This document shows, in pieces, positions 18,236 to 29,207 of a stretch of DNA of 64,000 bases. The position numbers were made by a program, and so were the translations under genes. The first letter of the stretch is position 1. Every line of letters starts with the position of its first letter. The notes under the pieces are model-generated. The model was not told the DNA's origin and did no database searches. It worked only from the letters and a program-made list of their open reading frames with translations. Origin of the DNA: Bog-756 sp963734435 (GTDB taxonomy: Bacteria > Actinomycetota > Acidimicrobiia > Acidimicrobiales > RAAP-2). Location: positions 479,064 through 543,063 of the forward strand of contig CAVTHA010000003.1 in assembly GCA_963734435.1 (NCBI GenBank), in the 5' to 3' direction.

Positions 18236-19420
18236 GTGGACTTCGACCTTTCGCCCGAGCTCACCGCCCTCCAACAAAGCGTGCGGCGACTTGCTCAGGA
18301 CAAGGTGAAGCCGCGAGCCCGGGAGATCGACACCACCGGGGAGTACCCGACCGACATCTTCGACGCCTTCCGGCAGGCCGACCTGCTCGGGCTGTGCCTG
18401 CCGACCGAGCTCGGGGGCTCGGGCGCCGGGATCCTCGGGCTGACCGTGGCCATCGAGGAGGTGGCCAAGTATTCGAACGCCGCCGCGCCTCATGCTCCTG
18501 CTCACCCGGCTGCCGGTGGGTCCGGTGCTCATCGCCGGCAGCGAGCGAGCAGAAGAAGCGGTACCTCCCCGGGATCGCCTCGGGCGAGCTACGGGCCGGG
18601 TTCGGGCTGTCCGAAGCCGCAGGCCGGTAGCGACGTGGCCGGCATGTCGACGAGGGCGGTTCCCGACCCCGTCGCCGGCGCCGATGGCGGCTGGGTGCTC
18701 AACGGGACCAAATGCTGGATGTCCGGGGTGCGCGAGGCCGACTGGTACACGGTGTTCGCCAAGACCGGCGATCCGGCCTCCCGGGCCCATGATTCGATCA
18801 CCGCCTTCATCGTGGAGCGCTCGTGGGAAGGGGTGTCGGTCGGCCGCATCGACCACAAGATGGGTGTGCGGGGGATCGACACCGGCGAACTGGTGCTCGA
18901 GGACGTCCACGTCCCTGCCGAGAACGTGATCGGCGAAGTCGGCGGGTTCCGTCTGGCCATGCTGGGGCTCAACGCCATGCGACCGATCGTGGCCGCCCGC
19001 GGCATCGGCCTGGCTGAGGGAGCGCTCATGTACGCCACCGAGTACGTGCAGCACCGGAAGGCGTTCGGCGGGACCATCGCCGACTTCCAGGGCATTCAGT
19101 GGGAGATCGCCAAGCTGGCCGTCGACATCGAGGCCGCCCGGCTCCTGACATACCGCTCGGCGTGGCTCGCCGATCAGGGGAAGTTCACCAAGGAGTACGT
19201 GCCCTTTCTCTCCATGGCCAAGTACCACGCCACCGAGTTGGCCGTCCGGGCATCGGGACTGGCCGTGCAGCTGCTCGGCGCCGCCGGGTACATGGAGGAC
19301 CATCCGACCGAGCTCTGGTACCGCGACGCCCGCCAACTGACCATCGTGGAGGGCACCTCGCAGGTCCAGCTCGGGCTCATCGCCAGAGGTGTGCTCGACC
19401 GCGACCTGTGGTGGGACTGA
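18236..19420 (+). CDS. Acyl-CoA dehydrogenase (frame disturbed near 18,485-18,620)
   Basis: FAD enzyme that introduces alpha,beta-unsaturation in acyl-CoA thioesters. GTG 18236 gives the family N-terminus DFDLSPELTALQQSVRRLA. The conserved middle (LLLTRLPVGPVLIAGSE, QKKRYLPGIASGELRAGFG, PQAGSDVAGM) is spread over three frames, so three small indels are needed; the rest reads cleanly through EDVHVPAENVIG, QHRKAFGGTIADFQGIQ and the catalytic-region YRDARQLTIVEGTSQVQ. The stop overlaps the next start (TGATG), so it is coupled to trpD. Confidence 0.85.
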   Translation: MDFDLSPELTALQQSVRRLAQDKVKPRAREIDTTGEYPTDIFDAFRQADLLGLCLPTELGGSGAGILGLTVAIEEVAKYSNAAAPHAPAHPAAGGSGAHRRQRASRRSGTSPGSPRASYGPGSGCPKPQAGSDVAGMSTRAVPDPVAGADGGWVLNGTKCWMSGVREADWYTVFAKTGDPASRAHDSITAFIVERSWEGVSVGRIDHKMGVRGIDTGELVLEDVHVPAENVIGEVGGFRLAMLGLNAMRPIVAARGIGLAEGALMYATEYVQHRKAFGGTIADFQGIQWEIAKLAVDIEAARLLTYRSAWLADQGKFTKEYVPFLSMAKYHATELAVRASGLAVQLLGAAGYMEDHPTELWYRDARQLTIVEGTSQVQLGLIARGVLDRDLWWD

Positions 19421-20560
19421 TGGCCGCCTTGGGGGATGCGGCCCAGCCGGCATCGACAGGGTCCTCGGCACCGGGCCCAGAGTTCGAAGCCCTCGGGAGA
19501 TGGCCCGGCGTGTTGACCAGCCTGTTGGCACCGATCTCTCTCACCGTCCCCGAGGCCGAAGCCGTCTTTACCGAGGTGCTGTCGGGCCGGGCCTCGCCGG
19601 CCCAGATCGGCGCGCTGGCTGTGGCCCTGCGGGCCAAGGGTGAGTCGGTCGAGGAGATGACCGGCTTCGTCGCGCGCCATGGCGGCCCATGCCGTCCCGC
19701 TGGAGCTCCCCGCCGGCACCGAGGTCGTCGACACCTGTGGAACGGGGGGCGACCGCCTCCGGAGCATCAATGTGTCGACCATCGCCGCCCTGGTGGTAGC
19801 GGCCACCGGTGCCAAGGTCTGCAAGCACGGCGGGCGGGCTTCGTCTTCGGCCGTGGGCGCGGCCGATGTGCTCGAGGCCCTGGGGGTGGTGGCCGACCTC
19901 GGTCCCCGGGGAGTGGCGCGGTGCATCGACGAGGTGGGCATGGGCTTCTGCTTCGCCCCCCGATTCCATCCGGCCATGCGGCATGCCGCACCGGTGCGCA
20001 AGGAGCTCGGGATCCCGACGGTGTTCAACTATCTCGGGCCCTTGGCCAACCCGGGCCGGGCTCGGTTCCAGGTGGTGGGTGTGAGCAATCCGGCCATGGC
20101 CGACACGATGCTCGGCGTCCTCGCCGCCAACGGCGCGCAGCGAGCCATGATCGTCTACGGGGACGATGGGCTCGACGAGCTCAGCACGACCGGTCCCTCG
20201 ACCGTTCACGAGCTGGTCGCCCGCGGCGCCGGGGACTACGAGACGACCCGGTACCGGATCGACCCGGCTGACCTCGGCTTTGCCCCTGCCACCCTCGACC
20301 AGCTCCGCGGCGGCGACGCCACGGTAAATGCCGACGCCATTCGCCAGGTCATCGCTGGTCAGCCCTCGCCGCACCGGGACATCGCGGTGCTCAACGCCGC
20401 CGCCGCCCTGGTGGTCATCGGCCAGGTGCCGGACCTGCCGACCGGCGTGGCACTGGCTTGTGAAGTCGTCGACGACGGCCGGGCCAACCGGGTGCTCGAT
20501 GAACTGATACGGGTTTCGGTCTCGACTGCCTCCGACGAGACGGCCGACTCACCGGCATAG
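19420..20560 (+). CDS. trpD: Anthranilate phosphoribosyltransferase (one frameshift near 19,678)
   Basis: Second specific step of tryptophan synthesis: joins anthranilate and PRPP. ATG 19420 overlaps the preceding stop. The first 85 residues (VLTSLLAPISLTVPEAEAVFTEVLSG, AQIGALAVALRAKGESVEEMTG) and the rest (DTCGTGGDRLRSINVST PRPP loop, KHGGRASSS, FNYLGPLANPGRA, GDDGLDELS) are in different frames and join near 19,678. Combined length of about 380 residues is slightly long for TrpD. No other trp genes are near, so it is isolated from its pathway. Confidence 0.9.
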
Positions 20561-21490
20561 CCTCTCCGGACCGGGCCGGCTTTCGGTCGACGCTTTCTCG
20601 GGTCGTTGAAGGGAGGGTTCCACTTCCGGATGAGGCGCGCTTCTTCGGCCCACGCCCCGATGCGGCCCTCACAGACGCGGTGGTGAACAGTGTGCAGCTG
20701 GCGCAGCATGCGGGCGGAAAGGGAGCGCCGGTCCCCGGCGAAGTGGGAACGCACCCCGATGCGGATGTCATGTGCCCGGCTGACATAGAGGACGTGGCCG
20801 GCGGCGTCGCAGAACCAGTAGACGCCCGGCAGCGTGGGGGAGCCTGGTGGTGAGACGCAGTTTGCGTGCTTCGGGGTGACCGACCAGACGCGGGAGGTCG
20901 AGCAGCTCCGCCAGTCCGAGGATGCCGAACGACCCAGCCCGCTCGAGCAGGGCGTGGAGGAGATCTCCGGTGGCCAGCACGTCGGCCAGGGCGCGGTGCG
21001 AGGGACGGTGAGCCAGTCGGAGGGCGGTGGCCAGGGTGGCCAGCTTGCAGTCGGGCACGGTGTCACGGACCAGTCGTCGGGCCAGGGCCAAGGTGTCCAC
21101 CGCGTAGTTGGCGAATGGTTGGCGATCCGTCGAGACCAGCGCATGGTCGAGGAAGGAGAGGTCGAAACGGATGTTGTGACCCACCAGCACGGTGCCGCCG
21201 ACGAACTCCAACAGCGAGGGCAACATGGCCCCGGTGGTGGGGGCTCCGAGCACCATGGCGTCGGTGATGCCGGTCAGGGCGCTGATGAACGGGGGGATCC
21301 GCTGATCGGGCCGGACCAGGGTCTGAAAGGTGCCGAGCAACTCGCCACCCCGGTACCGGGCTGCGGCCACCTCGGTCAGCGAGGATGCGGGCGGAGCTCC
21401 CCCTGTGGTCTCGACGTCCACCACGGTGAAGGTCACTTCGTGGAGAGGGGTCCCGAGCCCGTGGCACGATTCCTGAGTCGTGAGCGCCAT
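20359..21490 (-). CDS. DEDDh exonuclease (DnaQ-like) fused to a GIY-YIG domain, frameshift near 20,868
   Basis: From ATG 21490. The exonuclease domain (residues 15-185) has TVVDVETTG, VGHNIRFDLSFLDHAL and the HRALADV motif with His/Asp. After one frame change the protein continues into a UvrC-like GIY-YIG domain: LPGVYWFCDAAGHVLYVSRAHDIR. Actinobacterial DnaQ-UvrC fusions of this order are known and usually run to 550-600 residues, but this frame ends after about 375 and its last 65 residues overlap trpD antisense, so the natural C-terminus is uncertain. Probable role: DNA repair or 3'-5' proofreading. Confidence 0.8.
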
Positions 21491-21563
21491 GCCTACAGAC
21501 TACCGAACACCTGTTCGTTTATGGGTGGATGAGGTCGGATGTGGCCCGACTACGTTGTGGCCG

Positions 21564-21869
21564 GTGAACGCCGAATCGCCCCGTGCTCCGGCATCGGCCC
21601 CGGACCCGGCGTCGGTTCCGGGCCCGTCCTCGGGTTCCGAACCGAGTGCGTTGATCCGCTATCGCTGCGCCGCCTGCGGCAACCTGACCCGGTTCGACGT
21701 GGTGACGCAACGCCGGACCCGGGCGTTCCATCACTTCTCGGTAGGAGGAGAGCTGACCATCGAGGACGTGGAGGTGCTGGACGAGTCGGTGGAGGAGGTG
21801 TCGTGCCGGTGGTGTGGCCATGGCGACGCGATCGAGGTACTGGCGGACGGCGCATCGCCGGGGGAGTAG
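21564..21869 (+). CDS. Small zinc-ribbon protein
   Basis: About 101 residues from GTG 21564. After a Pro/Ala/Ser linker the core has two CxxC pairs, YRCAACGNLTRFDV and VSCRWCGHGD, spaced about 55 residues apart, expected to bind one zinc. It is divergent from the exonuclease and upstream of the thioredoxin-like gene. I do not recognise a named family; the start is uncertain. Confidence 0.6.
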   Translation: MNAESPRAPASAPDPASVPGPSSGSEPSALIRYRCAACGNLTRFDVVTQRRTRAFHHFSVGGELTIEDVEVLDESVEEVSCRWCGHGDAIEVLADGASPGE

Positions 21870-21940
21870 GTCCGGCACCGGATCCGCAGGCTGGGCCCAA
21901 TCCCGGTTGGGCGCCGAGTCCGGACCAAAACGGTGGGGAC

Positions 21941-22513
21941 GTGGGCTCCACCCGGGGCCGGCCCGACGCCAACGACCGGACGGCTGCGCCCTCGCCGGCC
22001 GTGAACGACGGGGGCAACCCGCTGTCCGCTCCCGGCTTCGTGACCGGATTGCGACCGATTCCGGCCGAGGTGGGCGACCGAGCCGCCCAACTCTCAGCCG
22101 GTTGGCCGGCTTCGGACATAGTGGGCACGAGCCCGGGCGGCGATCCGGTCGAGTTCCGAATCGGCGAGGTGGGGGCCGTGGTGCTGGTGGCCTTCCTGGC
22201 CGCGGCGTGTGACGGGTGCGACGCCTTCTGGCAGGGCTTCGGTGGTGGGGAACACCCCGAGCTTTCGCCCGGCGTGGTACCGGTCATCGTGACCAGAGGG
22301 CCGGAGACCGTCGCGCCGCTGGAGGTCAGCCGGCTGGCCGTCGGCGTCGGCACCACCCCCGTGATCATGACCGACCAGGCGTGGACGGACTACCGGGTGT
22401 CCGGATACCCGTTCTTCGTGGTGGTCGAGCCGTCGACTCGGACGATCATCGCCGAGACCGTCGGATTCGGTTGGTCGGACCTCGTCCGGGTGGTGCAGCG
22501 ATCGGTCGGCTGA
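21941..22513 (+). CDS. Thioredoxin-fold protein (TlpA/DsbE-like)
   Basis: The conserved part spans about residues 50-190: VEFRIGEVGAVVLVAFLAAACDGCDAFW carries a CxxC active site at the start of a thioredoxin fold, followed by the cis-Pro region GTTPVIMTD and VSGYPFFVVVEP. GTG 21941 is provisional because the frame is open further upstream. No signal peptide is visible. It likely exchanges disulphides in the cytosol or at the membrane. Confidence 0.62.
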   Translation: MGSTRGRPDANDRTAAPSPAVNDGGNPLSAPGFVTGLRPIPAEVGDRAAQLSAGWPASDIVGTSPGGDPVEFRIGEVGAVVLVAFLAAACDGCDAFWQGFGGGEHPELSPGVVPVIVTRGPETVAPLEVSRLAVGVGTTPVIMTDQAWTDYRVSGYPFFVVVEPSTRTIIAETVGFGWSDLVRVVQRSVG

Positions 22514-22519
22514 GCGTCG

Positions 22520-22554
22520 GCTGTCCTGGCACCTGAAGGTGCCGCTGGGACAGC
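22520..22554 (+). terminator. Hairpin terminator after the thioredoxin-like gene
   Basis: GCTGTCC (22520-22526) pairs with GGACAGC (22548-22554) and inside it GGCACC pairs with GGTGCC around a TGAA tetraloop. It starts seven bases after the stop codon. No U-tract follows, as is usual for GC-rich actinobacteria. Confidence 0.6.
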
Positions 22555-22609
22555 GGATTGCCCCTGTCACCTGGTCACGGCCTGACCAGCTTCGCCTCCG
22601 ACCTGGACC

Positions 22610-23668
22610 GTGGGCTCGACCGGGCTCAAGAAGGTCTCCGATGCCGTCGATACTCGCGGCGTGGAGGCACCCCCAGTCCCCGCTGACGATTTGCTCAGGG
22701 TCGGGTCGCTCCGTCGGCTGGGACTGCTCGACACAGAACCCGAGGAGCGGTTCGACCGGATCACCCGCATCGCCCGCCGGCTGTTCGGCGTGGACACCGC
22801 GCTGGTGAGCCTGGTCGACATCGATCGTCAGTGGGCCAAGTCCAGGCAGGGCCCCGCTTCTCTCGAGTCCCTCGAGGTCCTGGAGTCCCCGAGGGACCTC
22901 TCGTTCTGTGGCCACGCCATCCTGGGTCACGAGGTGCTGGCGGTCCCGGACGCCGCCACCGATCCCCGTTTCTCCGACAACCCGCTGGTTGTCGGGCAGC
23001 CCCCGGTGCGCTTCTATGCCGGGTGCCCTATCGCCAGCCCGGAGGGGGCGATGATCGGGACGCTCTGCCTGTTCGACGAACAGCCCCGTGTCCTCAGCGC
23101 CGACGACCTTGTTGTCTTGCGTGATCTCGCCGCCATGGTCGAGCACGAGATCGCCATGGCCCGGCTGGCGATCGACGACGAGCTGACCGGACTGGCCAAC
23201 CGCCGGGGATTCACCATGATCGGCACCCAGGCGTTGGCGTTCTGTCAGCGTCAGCAGGTCGATGCCCTCGTGGTGCTGGCCACGATCGACGGCATGGGTG
23301 CGGTCAACGAGCGCGGCGGACGGCCCGCCGGGGATCAGCTGATCCGCATGGGCGCTTCGGCCATGGCCGACACGTTCCGGTCCTCGGACGTGGTCGGTCG
23401 GGTCGGTGGCTGTCAGTTCGCCGCGCTACTCACGGGCTATGAGGGAAGCGAAACACAAGTTGCTGATCGTCTGCGCTCAGCAGTGGCGGCCAGCAATCTC
23501 GAGCTTCAGCGCACGACGTTCGGGCTGTCGATGACCGTGGGTTCCGCCCGCTTCAACCATCGGGACCCCGAGCTGCTCGAGGTCCTGATGCACCGCGCCG
23601 ACGCCTGGACACCCGCAGACGGACGGCATCGTCGGCGAGGAGGCCAGGCCGAGGGAGCGGCTTCTTGA
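22610..23668 (+). CDS. GAF-GGDEF protein with degenerate GGDEF site
   Basis: A GAF sensor domain (about residues 35-180: RRLFGVDTALVSLVDIDRQW, FCGHAILGHEVLAVPDAATDPRF, GTLCLFDEQPR) is followed by a GGDEF-type domain (DDELTGLANRRGF, GDQLIRMGA, FGLSMTVGSA). The signature GG(D/E)EF is replaced by GGCQF (GRVGGCQFAALL), so di-GMP cyclase activity is unlikely; it may bind nucleotide as a receptor or signal otherwise. GTG 22610 or GTG 22661 could be the start. Confidence 0.85.
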   Translation: MGSTGLKKVSDAVDTRGVEAPPVPADDLLRVGSLRRLGLLDTEPEERFDRITRIARRLFGVDTALVSLVDIDRQWAKSRQGPASLESLEVLESPRDLSFCGHAILGHEVLAVPDAATDPRFSDNPLVVGQPPVRFYAGCPIASPEGAMIGTLCLFDEQPRVLSADDLVVLRDLAAMVEHEIAMARLAIDDELTGLANRRGFTMIGTQALAFCQRQQVDALVVLATIDGMGAVNERGGRPAGDQLIRMGASAMADTFRSSDVVGRVGGCQFAALLTGYEGSETQVADRLRSAVAASNLELQRTTFGLSMTVGSARFNHRDPELLEVLMHRADAWTPADGRHRRRGGQAEGAAS

Positions 23669-23799
23669 GCCGCCTGGACCCGCTCCCGTAACTCGTCTGA
23701 CGCAGAACTCTTAGCTCCGATCGGCAAGGGGCACAGCCGACTCACACGCGGCTACCCGATGCTGGAAGTTGACAGCATCCGCCGATCAAGGAGCAGGAC

Positions 23800-24648
23800 A
23801 TGCGCACACGAAACGGAGCAAACGCTCACCCCTCGGCAGTGCCCGAGAGGATGGATGGGGAGGAGGATCCACCCTGGAGTCCGACCCGCCGCAGACGTGG
23901 CGTCCGGGTCACCACTGCCGCGGCAGCGGCGCTCGGACTGGCTCTGGCCGGAGGGTCGGTGGCCGGCGCGGCCTCGTCCACGACACAGTCTCCGCCGAGT
24001 ATGTCGGGGTCGGCCCCGCAGGCCAGTCGGCCTCCCGGCGGAGGAAGCCCGCCGTCAGCGGTCGGGACGGTCAAGTCGGTGGGCAACGACACCTTCACCC
24101 TCACCACCCAGGACGGGACGATGGTGACGGTCGACGTGTCGAGCTCGACCGCCTACCTCGACCACGACGTGACCTCGCCCTCGTTGGCCAACGCCACGGT
24201 GGGTGAGCACGTGGCGGTGTTCGGCACCGACGACGCCAACGTGGTCACCGCCACCAGCGTGGCCATCGGTGCACCGCCCAGTGGTGGCCCCGGCGGGACC
24301 CACGCCGGTCTCGGCGGAGGAATCCCGCCGTCAGCGGTCGGGACGGTCAAGTCGGTGGGCAACGACACCTTCACCCTCACCACCCAGGACGGGACGACGG
24401 TGACGGTCGACGTGTCGAGCTCGACCGCCTACCTCGATCACGCCGTGACCTCGCCCTCGTTGGCCAACGTCACGGTGGGTGAGCACGTGGCGGTGTTCGG
24501 CACCGACGACGCCAACGTGGTCACCGCCACCAGCGTGGCCATCGGCGCACCGCCTGCCGGCGGTCCCAATGGGGCGCCCGGCAGCAAATCTGGCAGCAAG
24601 CCCAGCGGGCCGCCGCCGGCCGGGTCAGGGAGCGGTCCTCCGAGCTAA
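23800..24648 (+). CDS. Secreted protein with two near-identical DUF5666 domains
   Basis: ATG 23800 follows AAGGAGCAGGAC. Residues 30-60 are an Ala-rich signal peptide after a twin-Arg-rich n-region (RRRRGVR). Two copies of an about 75-residue domain (VGTVKSVGNDTFTLTTQDGT to EHVAVFGTDDANVVTATSV) follow, differing at very few positions, then a Gly/Pro/Ser-rich tail. DUF5666 is a small beta-barrel found in exported proteins; its function is unknown. A perfect terminator hairpin follows. Confidence 0.75.
   Translation: MRTRNGANAHPSAVPERMDGEEDPPWSPTRRRRGVRVTTAAAAALGLALAGGSVAGAASSTTQSPPSMSGSAPQASRPPGGGSPPSAVGTVKSVGNDTFTLTTQDGTMVTVDVSSSTAYLDHDVTSPSLANATVGEHVAVFGTDDANVVTATSVAIGAPPSGGPGGTHAGLGGGIPPSAVGTVKSVGNDTFTLTTQDGTTVTVDVSSSTAYLDHAVTSPSLANVTVGEHVAVFGTDDANVVTATSVAIGAPPAGGPNGAPGSKSGSKPSGPPPAGSGSGPPS
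24040..24556 (+). repeat. Internal direct repeat of about 240 bp (offset 276 bp) in the DUF5666 gene
   Basis: Copy 1 is 24040-24280 and copy 2 is 24316-24556; by eye they are almost identical at the DNA level. The 276-base offset equals 92 codons and adds one domain. Confidence 0.85.
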
Positions 24649-24705
24649 CGCCGTGGCCACCGACGGCACCGTCTCCCGTCGCTGGCCAGCAGTCGCCTCA
24701 CCCCC

Positions 24706-24746
24706 ATCCCGTCCCGGCACCTCACCCCAGGGTGCCGGGACGGGAT
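24706..24746. terminator. Strong bidirectional hairpin terminator
   Basis: ATCCCGTCCCGGCACC (24706-24721) pairs perfectly over 16 bases with 24731-24746, with a nine-base loop. It lies between the convergent DUF5666 and threonine aldolase genes. Confidence 0.75.
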
Positions 24747-24939
24747 CCCTCGCTTCGATCGGGCCTCGGTGGGCGGTTCCTACGCTCTCGACGACGCAAC
24801 TTCTGCGGGAAGGCATCAGAGAGACTGTCTTCCCGTTGGGCTCCGGTCGTCCCCCTGTTCCCCGAGCTATTGGCCGATCTGATGCCGATTCCCCGAGCTA
24901 CTGGCCGATCTCGATGCCGAGTTTGTCCGGCCTCCGCGG

Positions 24940-25044
24940 GGACTACTACCGCACGGACTGCTACCGCAGGGACTGCTACCGCAGGGACTGCTACCGCAGG
25001 GACTGCTACCGCACGGACTGCTACCGCACGGACTGCTACCGCAC
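24940..25044. repeat. 15-bp tandem repeat, seven units, covering the aldolase stop codon
   Basis: Seven head-to-tail copies of GGACTGCTACCGCAS with only third-type variation at the last base and one change in the first unit. The unit at 25030-25044 includes the minus-strand stop codon (25036-25038) and the end of the threonine aldolase coding sequence. The 24649-25035 gap holds only this array and the terminator. Confidence 0.9.
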
Positions 25045-26079
25045 GGCGGCCATGGTCTCTGCTACCAGGGATACGAAGGCGTCGACATCTTCTTCCGTGG
25101 TGTCGAACGAGGTCATCCAGCGCACGACACCGGACCGCTCGTCCCAGACGTAGAAGGGGTAGTGCTGCTGCAGGGCTTCGGTCACCGCCCGGGGCAGGGC
25201 GACGAACACGCCGTTGGCCTCGACCGGGTAGGCGGGGGAGATGGCCGCCACCGAGTGGATCCCCTCGGCCAACCGCTTGGCCATGGCGTTGGCCCGCTCC
25301 GCGTTGGCTCGCCACAGGCCGTCCGAGAGCAGGGCCAAGAACTGGGCCGATGCGAATCGCATCTTCGAGGCCAGTTGCATCGACTGCTTGCGGATGTAGC
25401 GCATGGAGGGATCATCGGTGGACCCAAACGAGATGACCGCCTCGGCACCCATGGCGCCGTTCTTGGTGCCACCGAAGGAGAGGACGTCCACCCCCAAGGC
25501 CGGCCCGAACGCATCGAGCCCCACGTCGAGGAAGGCGGCGGCGTTGGCGAGCCGGGCTCCGTCCAGATGGAGGTACAGCGAGCGGTCGTGAGCCCAACGG
25601 GACAACTCGGCGATCTCATCAAGGCGGTAACAGGTTCCGACCTCGGTCGCCTGAGTGATCGACAGGACCCGGGGCTGTACATGGTGTTCGTCGCCAACGC
25701 CCCTGGCCGCGTCCTCCAGCATCTCGGGAGTGAGCTTGCCGTCCGGCGTCGGAACCGGGATCAACTTGCTGCCGAGGAACCGCTCGGGAGCACCACACTC
25801 GTCGGTGTAGATGTGGGCGCTGGCGGCACAGATGACCGCCTCGAACGGCCGCAGGAGGGACTGCAGACCGATCACGTTGGCCCCCGTGCCGTTGAAGGCC
25901 AGGAAGACCTCGGCTTGCGGGCCGAAGTGTTCCTGGAACCGCGCGATGGCCTGGGCCGTGACGGGATCGTCGCCGTAGGCGGGCGCGTGGTCCTCGTTGC
26001 AGGCGATGATCGCCGCCAGGACGTCGGGGTGGACGCCTGACCAGTTGTCACTGGCGAAGGTTCGTGGGCGCTCGGACAC
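25036..26079 (-). CDS. Low-specificity L-threonine aldolase (PLP)
   Basis: Cleaves L-threonine/allo-threonine to glycine and acetaldehyde. GTG 26079 gives the typical N-terminus RTFASDNWSGVHPDVL; the frame upstream overlaps the EttA gene and is ignored. PLP-enzyme features: NGTGANVIGLQ, HIYTDECGAPERFLG, LHLDGARLANAAAFL and the lysine in LSFGGTKNGAMGAEAV. Length of 347 residues is normal. Its last codons lie in a 15-bp repeat array. Transcribed after ettA with a 31-base gap. Confidence 0.9.
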   Translation of the reverse strand: MSERPRTFASDNWSGVHPDVLAAIIACNEDHAPAYGDDPVTAQAIARFQEHFGPQAEVFLAFNGTGANVIGLQSLLRPFEAVICAASAHIYTDECGAPERFLGSKLIPVPTPDGKLTPEMLEDAARGVGDEHHVQPRVLSITQATEVGTCYRLDEIAELSRWAHDRSLYLHLDGARLANAAAFLDVGLDAFGPALGVDVLSFGGTKNGAMGAEAVISFGSTDDPSMRYIRKQSMQLASKMRFASAQFLALLSDGLWRANAERANAMAKRLAEGIHSVAAISPAYPVEANGVFVALPRAVTEALQQHYPFYVWDERSGVVRWMTSFDTTEEDVDAFVSLVAETMAAVR

Positions 26080-26110
26080 GGGAATGGATGCTCGAACGAC
26101 GAACGGATAT

Positions 26111-27796
<1,686 letters not shown>

Positions 27797-28003
27797 GCCG
27801 ACCAGTGTGTCAGGTGGCGCGACCCGCCTTGACGCTCGTAGCCCCGTGGACCGGTTCCAGCTGGAGACGAACCGGGATCGGAACGGGTATCGGTGACATA
27901 GCCTTGGCCGCGATGACGGGACACCTTTGCCTCGGCGCGACGTCGTCATTGGGTGCGTCTGTCCTCGAACCGGAGGGACCGCGCTGGTCGGAGGTCGTTT
28001 CGA

Positions 28004-29128
28004 TTGGCGGTCGTTGTGGCTAAAGATCTCGCGAATACCGGCGATCAGGTGGCTTCGGACCAAGGTGAGGTGGAAGCAGATCGAGTGGCAGCCGGTGGCG
28101 TCGTGTCACCGACGCAAGATCTCTCAGAGCCGCCGCCGTCGGTTCAGCCGACGGTTCCGCCATCCGAAGCGGAGAGGGAGGGCGCTGAGGCGATCTCCGC
28201 GGGCGACGACGAACAGCTTGTGGCTCTTTCGCCGAGCCGGACCGCAGTGGGCGCCATGGTCTCGCGGCTGGTTACCGCCATCCGGGACGGCGACGAGAAG
28301 ATGGTGGAGAGCGCAGTCTTGACCCTCAGCCGGCGCAGTCGTCTCCTGGCCCCCCTGGCCATGGTGGTCGGGGCGTTTGCCATGTTGTTCCAAGGGATAA
28401 AGCTGTTGTTCACCAACTGGCGTCTGACGTTGGTGCAAATCCTCCCGGCCATGTGGATCTGGGCTGCAATGCTCGACCTCAAGGTTCACGTATTGCACGG
28501 AAAGTCGTTCCATCCGCTGTACGGACTGTGGCTCATTCCTATCGTCCTCGGCATCGCCGCCATCACAGCTGCCGGGTTCTTCCTGAATGCCGTGTTTGCT
28601 TTCGCTATCGCCGTTCCGGGCTCGCCGCAGATCCGACCGGCATTGGCCGAGGCCCGCCGGCACAAGGCGACGGTGTTGACCTGGGGATTCGTGATCGGTC
28701 TGGCGCTGGGATTTGCAACCATGGTGACCAATCGATGGGGTGTCCGCTGGTTCGGACTCTCCTTGGGCATCGTGGTGGCGGTGATGATGGTGGCCTACGT
28801 CGCGGTCCCCGGCCGTCTCGTGGGCCTCAGTCCGAGCCGTTCCAGGCGCGAAAAGCTGACCGCATCGGCGGTGGGCGGGGCGATGGGGGCTTTGGTGTGC
28901 TCACCTCCATACCTCCTCGGCCGGGTGTCGATCCTGCTTCTCGGGTCTCCAGCCTTTCGTTTCGTCGCCGTTATCCTGCTGATCATCGCGGTCGTCCTGC
29001 AGACTGGCGCGACCAGCGCGGTTAAAGCCATCAAGCTCAGCGCCAAGCTGACCGCTGGTCGCGACCCACAGACCTCACCTGTCGCCGCTCCGACGGCCGG
29101 TCCAGCGCGTGGGATCCAGGGGGGATAG
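28004..29128 (+). CDS. Multi-pass membrane protein of unknown function
   Basis: TTG 28004 is favoured by GGAGG at 27990-27994; GTG 28016 is an alternative. An acidic N-terminal region of about 100 residues precedes six or seven hydrophobic segments (LAPLAMVVGAFAMLFQGIKLLF, IPIVLGIAAITAAGFFLNAVFAFAIAV, LGIVVAVMMVAYVAVPG, FVAVILLIIAVVLQTG). No transporter or enzyme motif is recognised. Base use is less GC-rich than neighbours. Confidence 0.6.
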   Translation: MAVVVAKDLANTGDQVASDQGEVEADRVAAGGVVSPTQDLSEPPPSVQPTVPPSEAEREGAEAISAGDDEQLVALSPSRTAVGAMVSRLVTAIRDGDEKMVESAVLTLSRRSRLLAPLAMVVGAFAMLFQGIKLLFTNWRLTLVQILPAMWIWAAMLDLKVHVLHGKSFHPLYGLWLIPIVLGIAAITAAGFFLNAVFAFAIAVPGSPQIRPALAEARRHKATVLTWGFVIGLALGFATMVTNRWGVRWFGLSLGIVVAVMMVAYVAVPGRLVGLSPSRSRREKLTASAVGGAMGALVCSPPYLLGRVSILLLGSPAFRFVAVILLIIAVVLQTGATSAVKAIKLSAKLTAGRDPQTSPVAAPTAGPARGIQGG

Positions 29129-29207
29129 CGGGAGACCGGACACAGCCTCGTGTCTCGAGAACCTTCCATGGCAGCTCTCCGGTCGGCCAGGGCCGAGCGC
29201 TTCCGGC

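Noticed and set aside
22610..23668. Active diguanylate cyclase
   Set aside because: The GGDEF signature is GGCQF.
24940..25044. CRISPR array
   Set aside because: Units are contiguous 15-mers without spacers and no cas genes are present.
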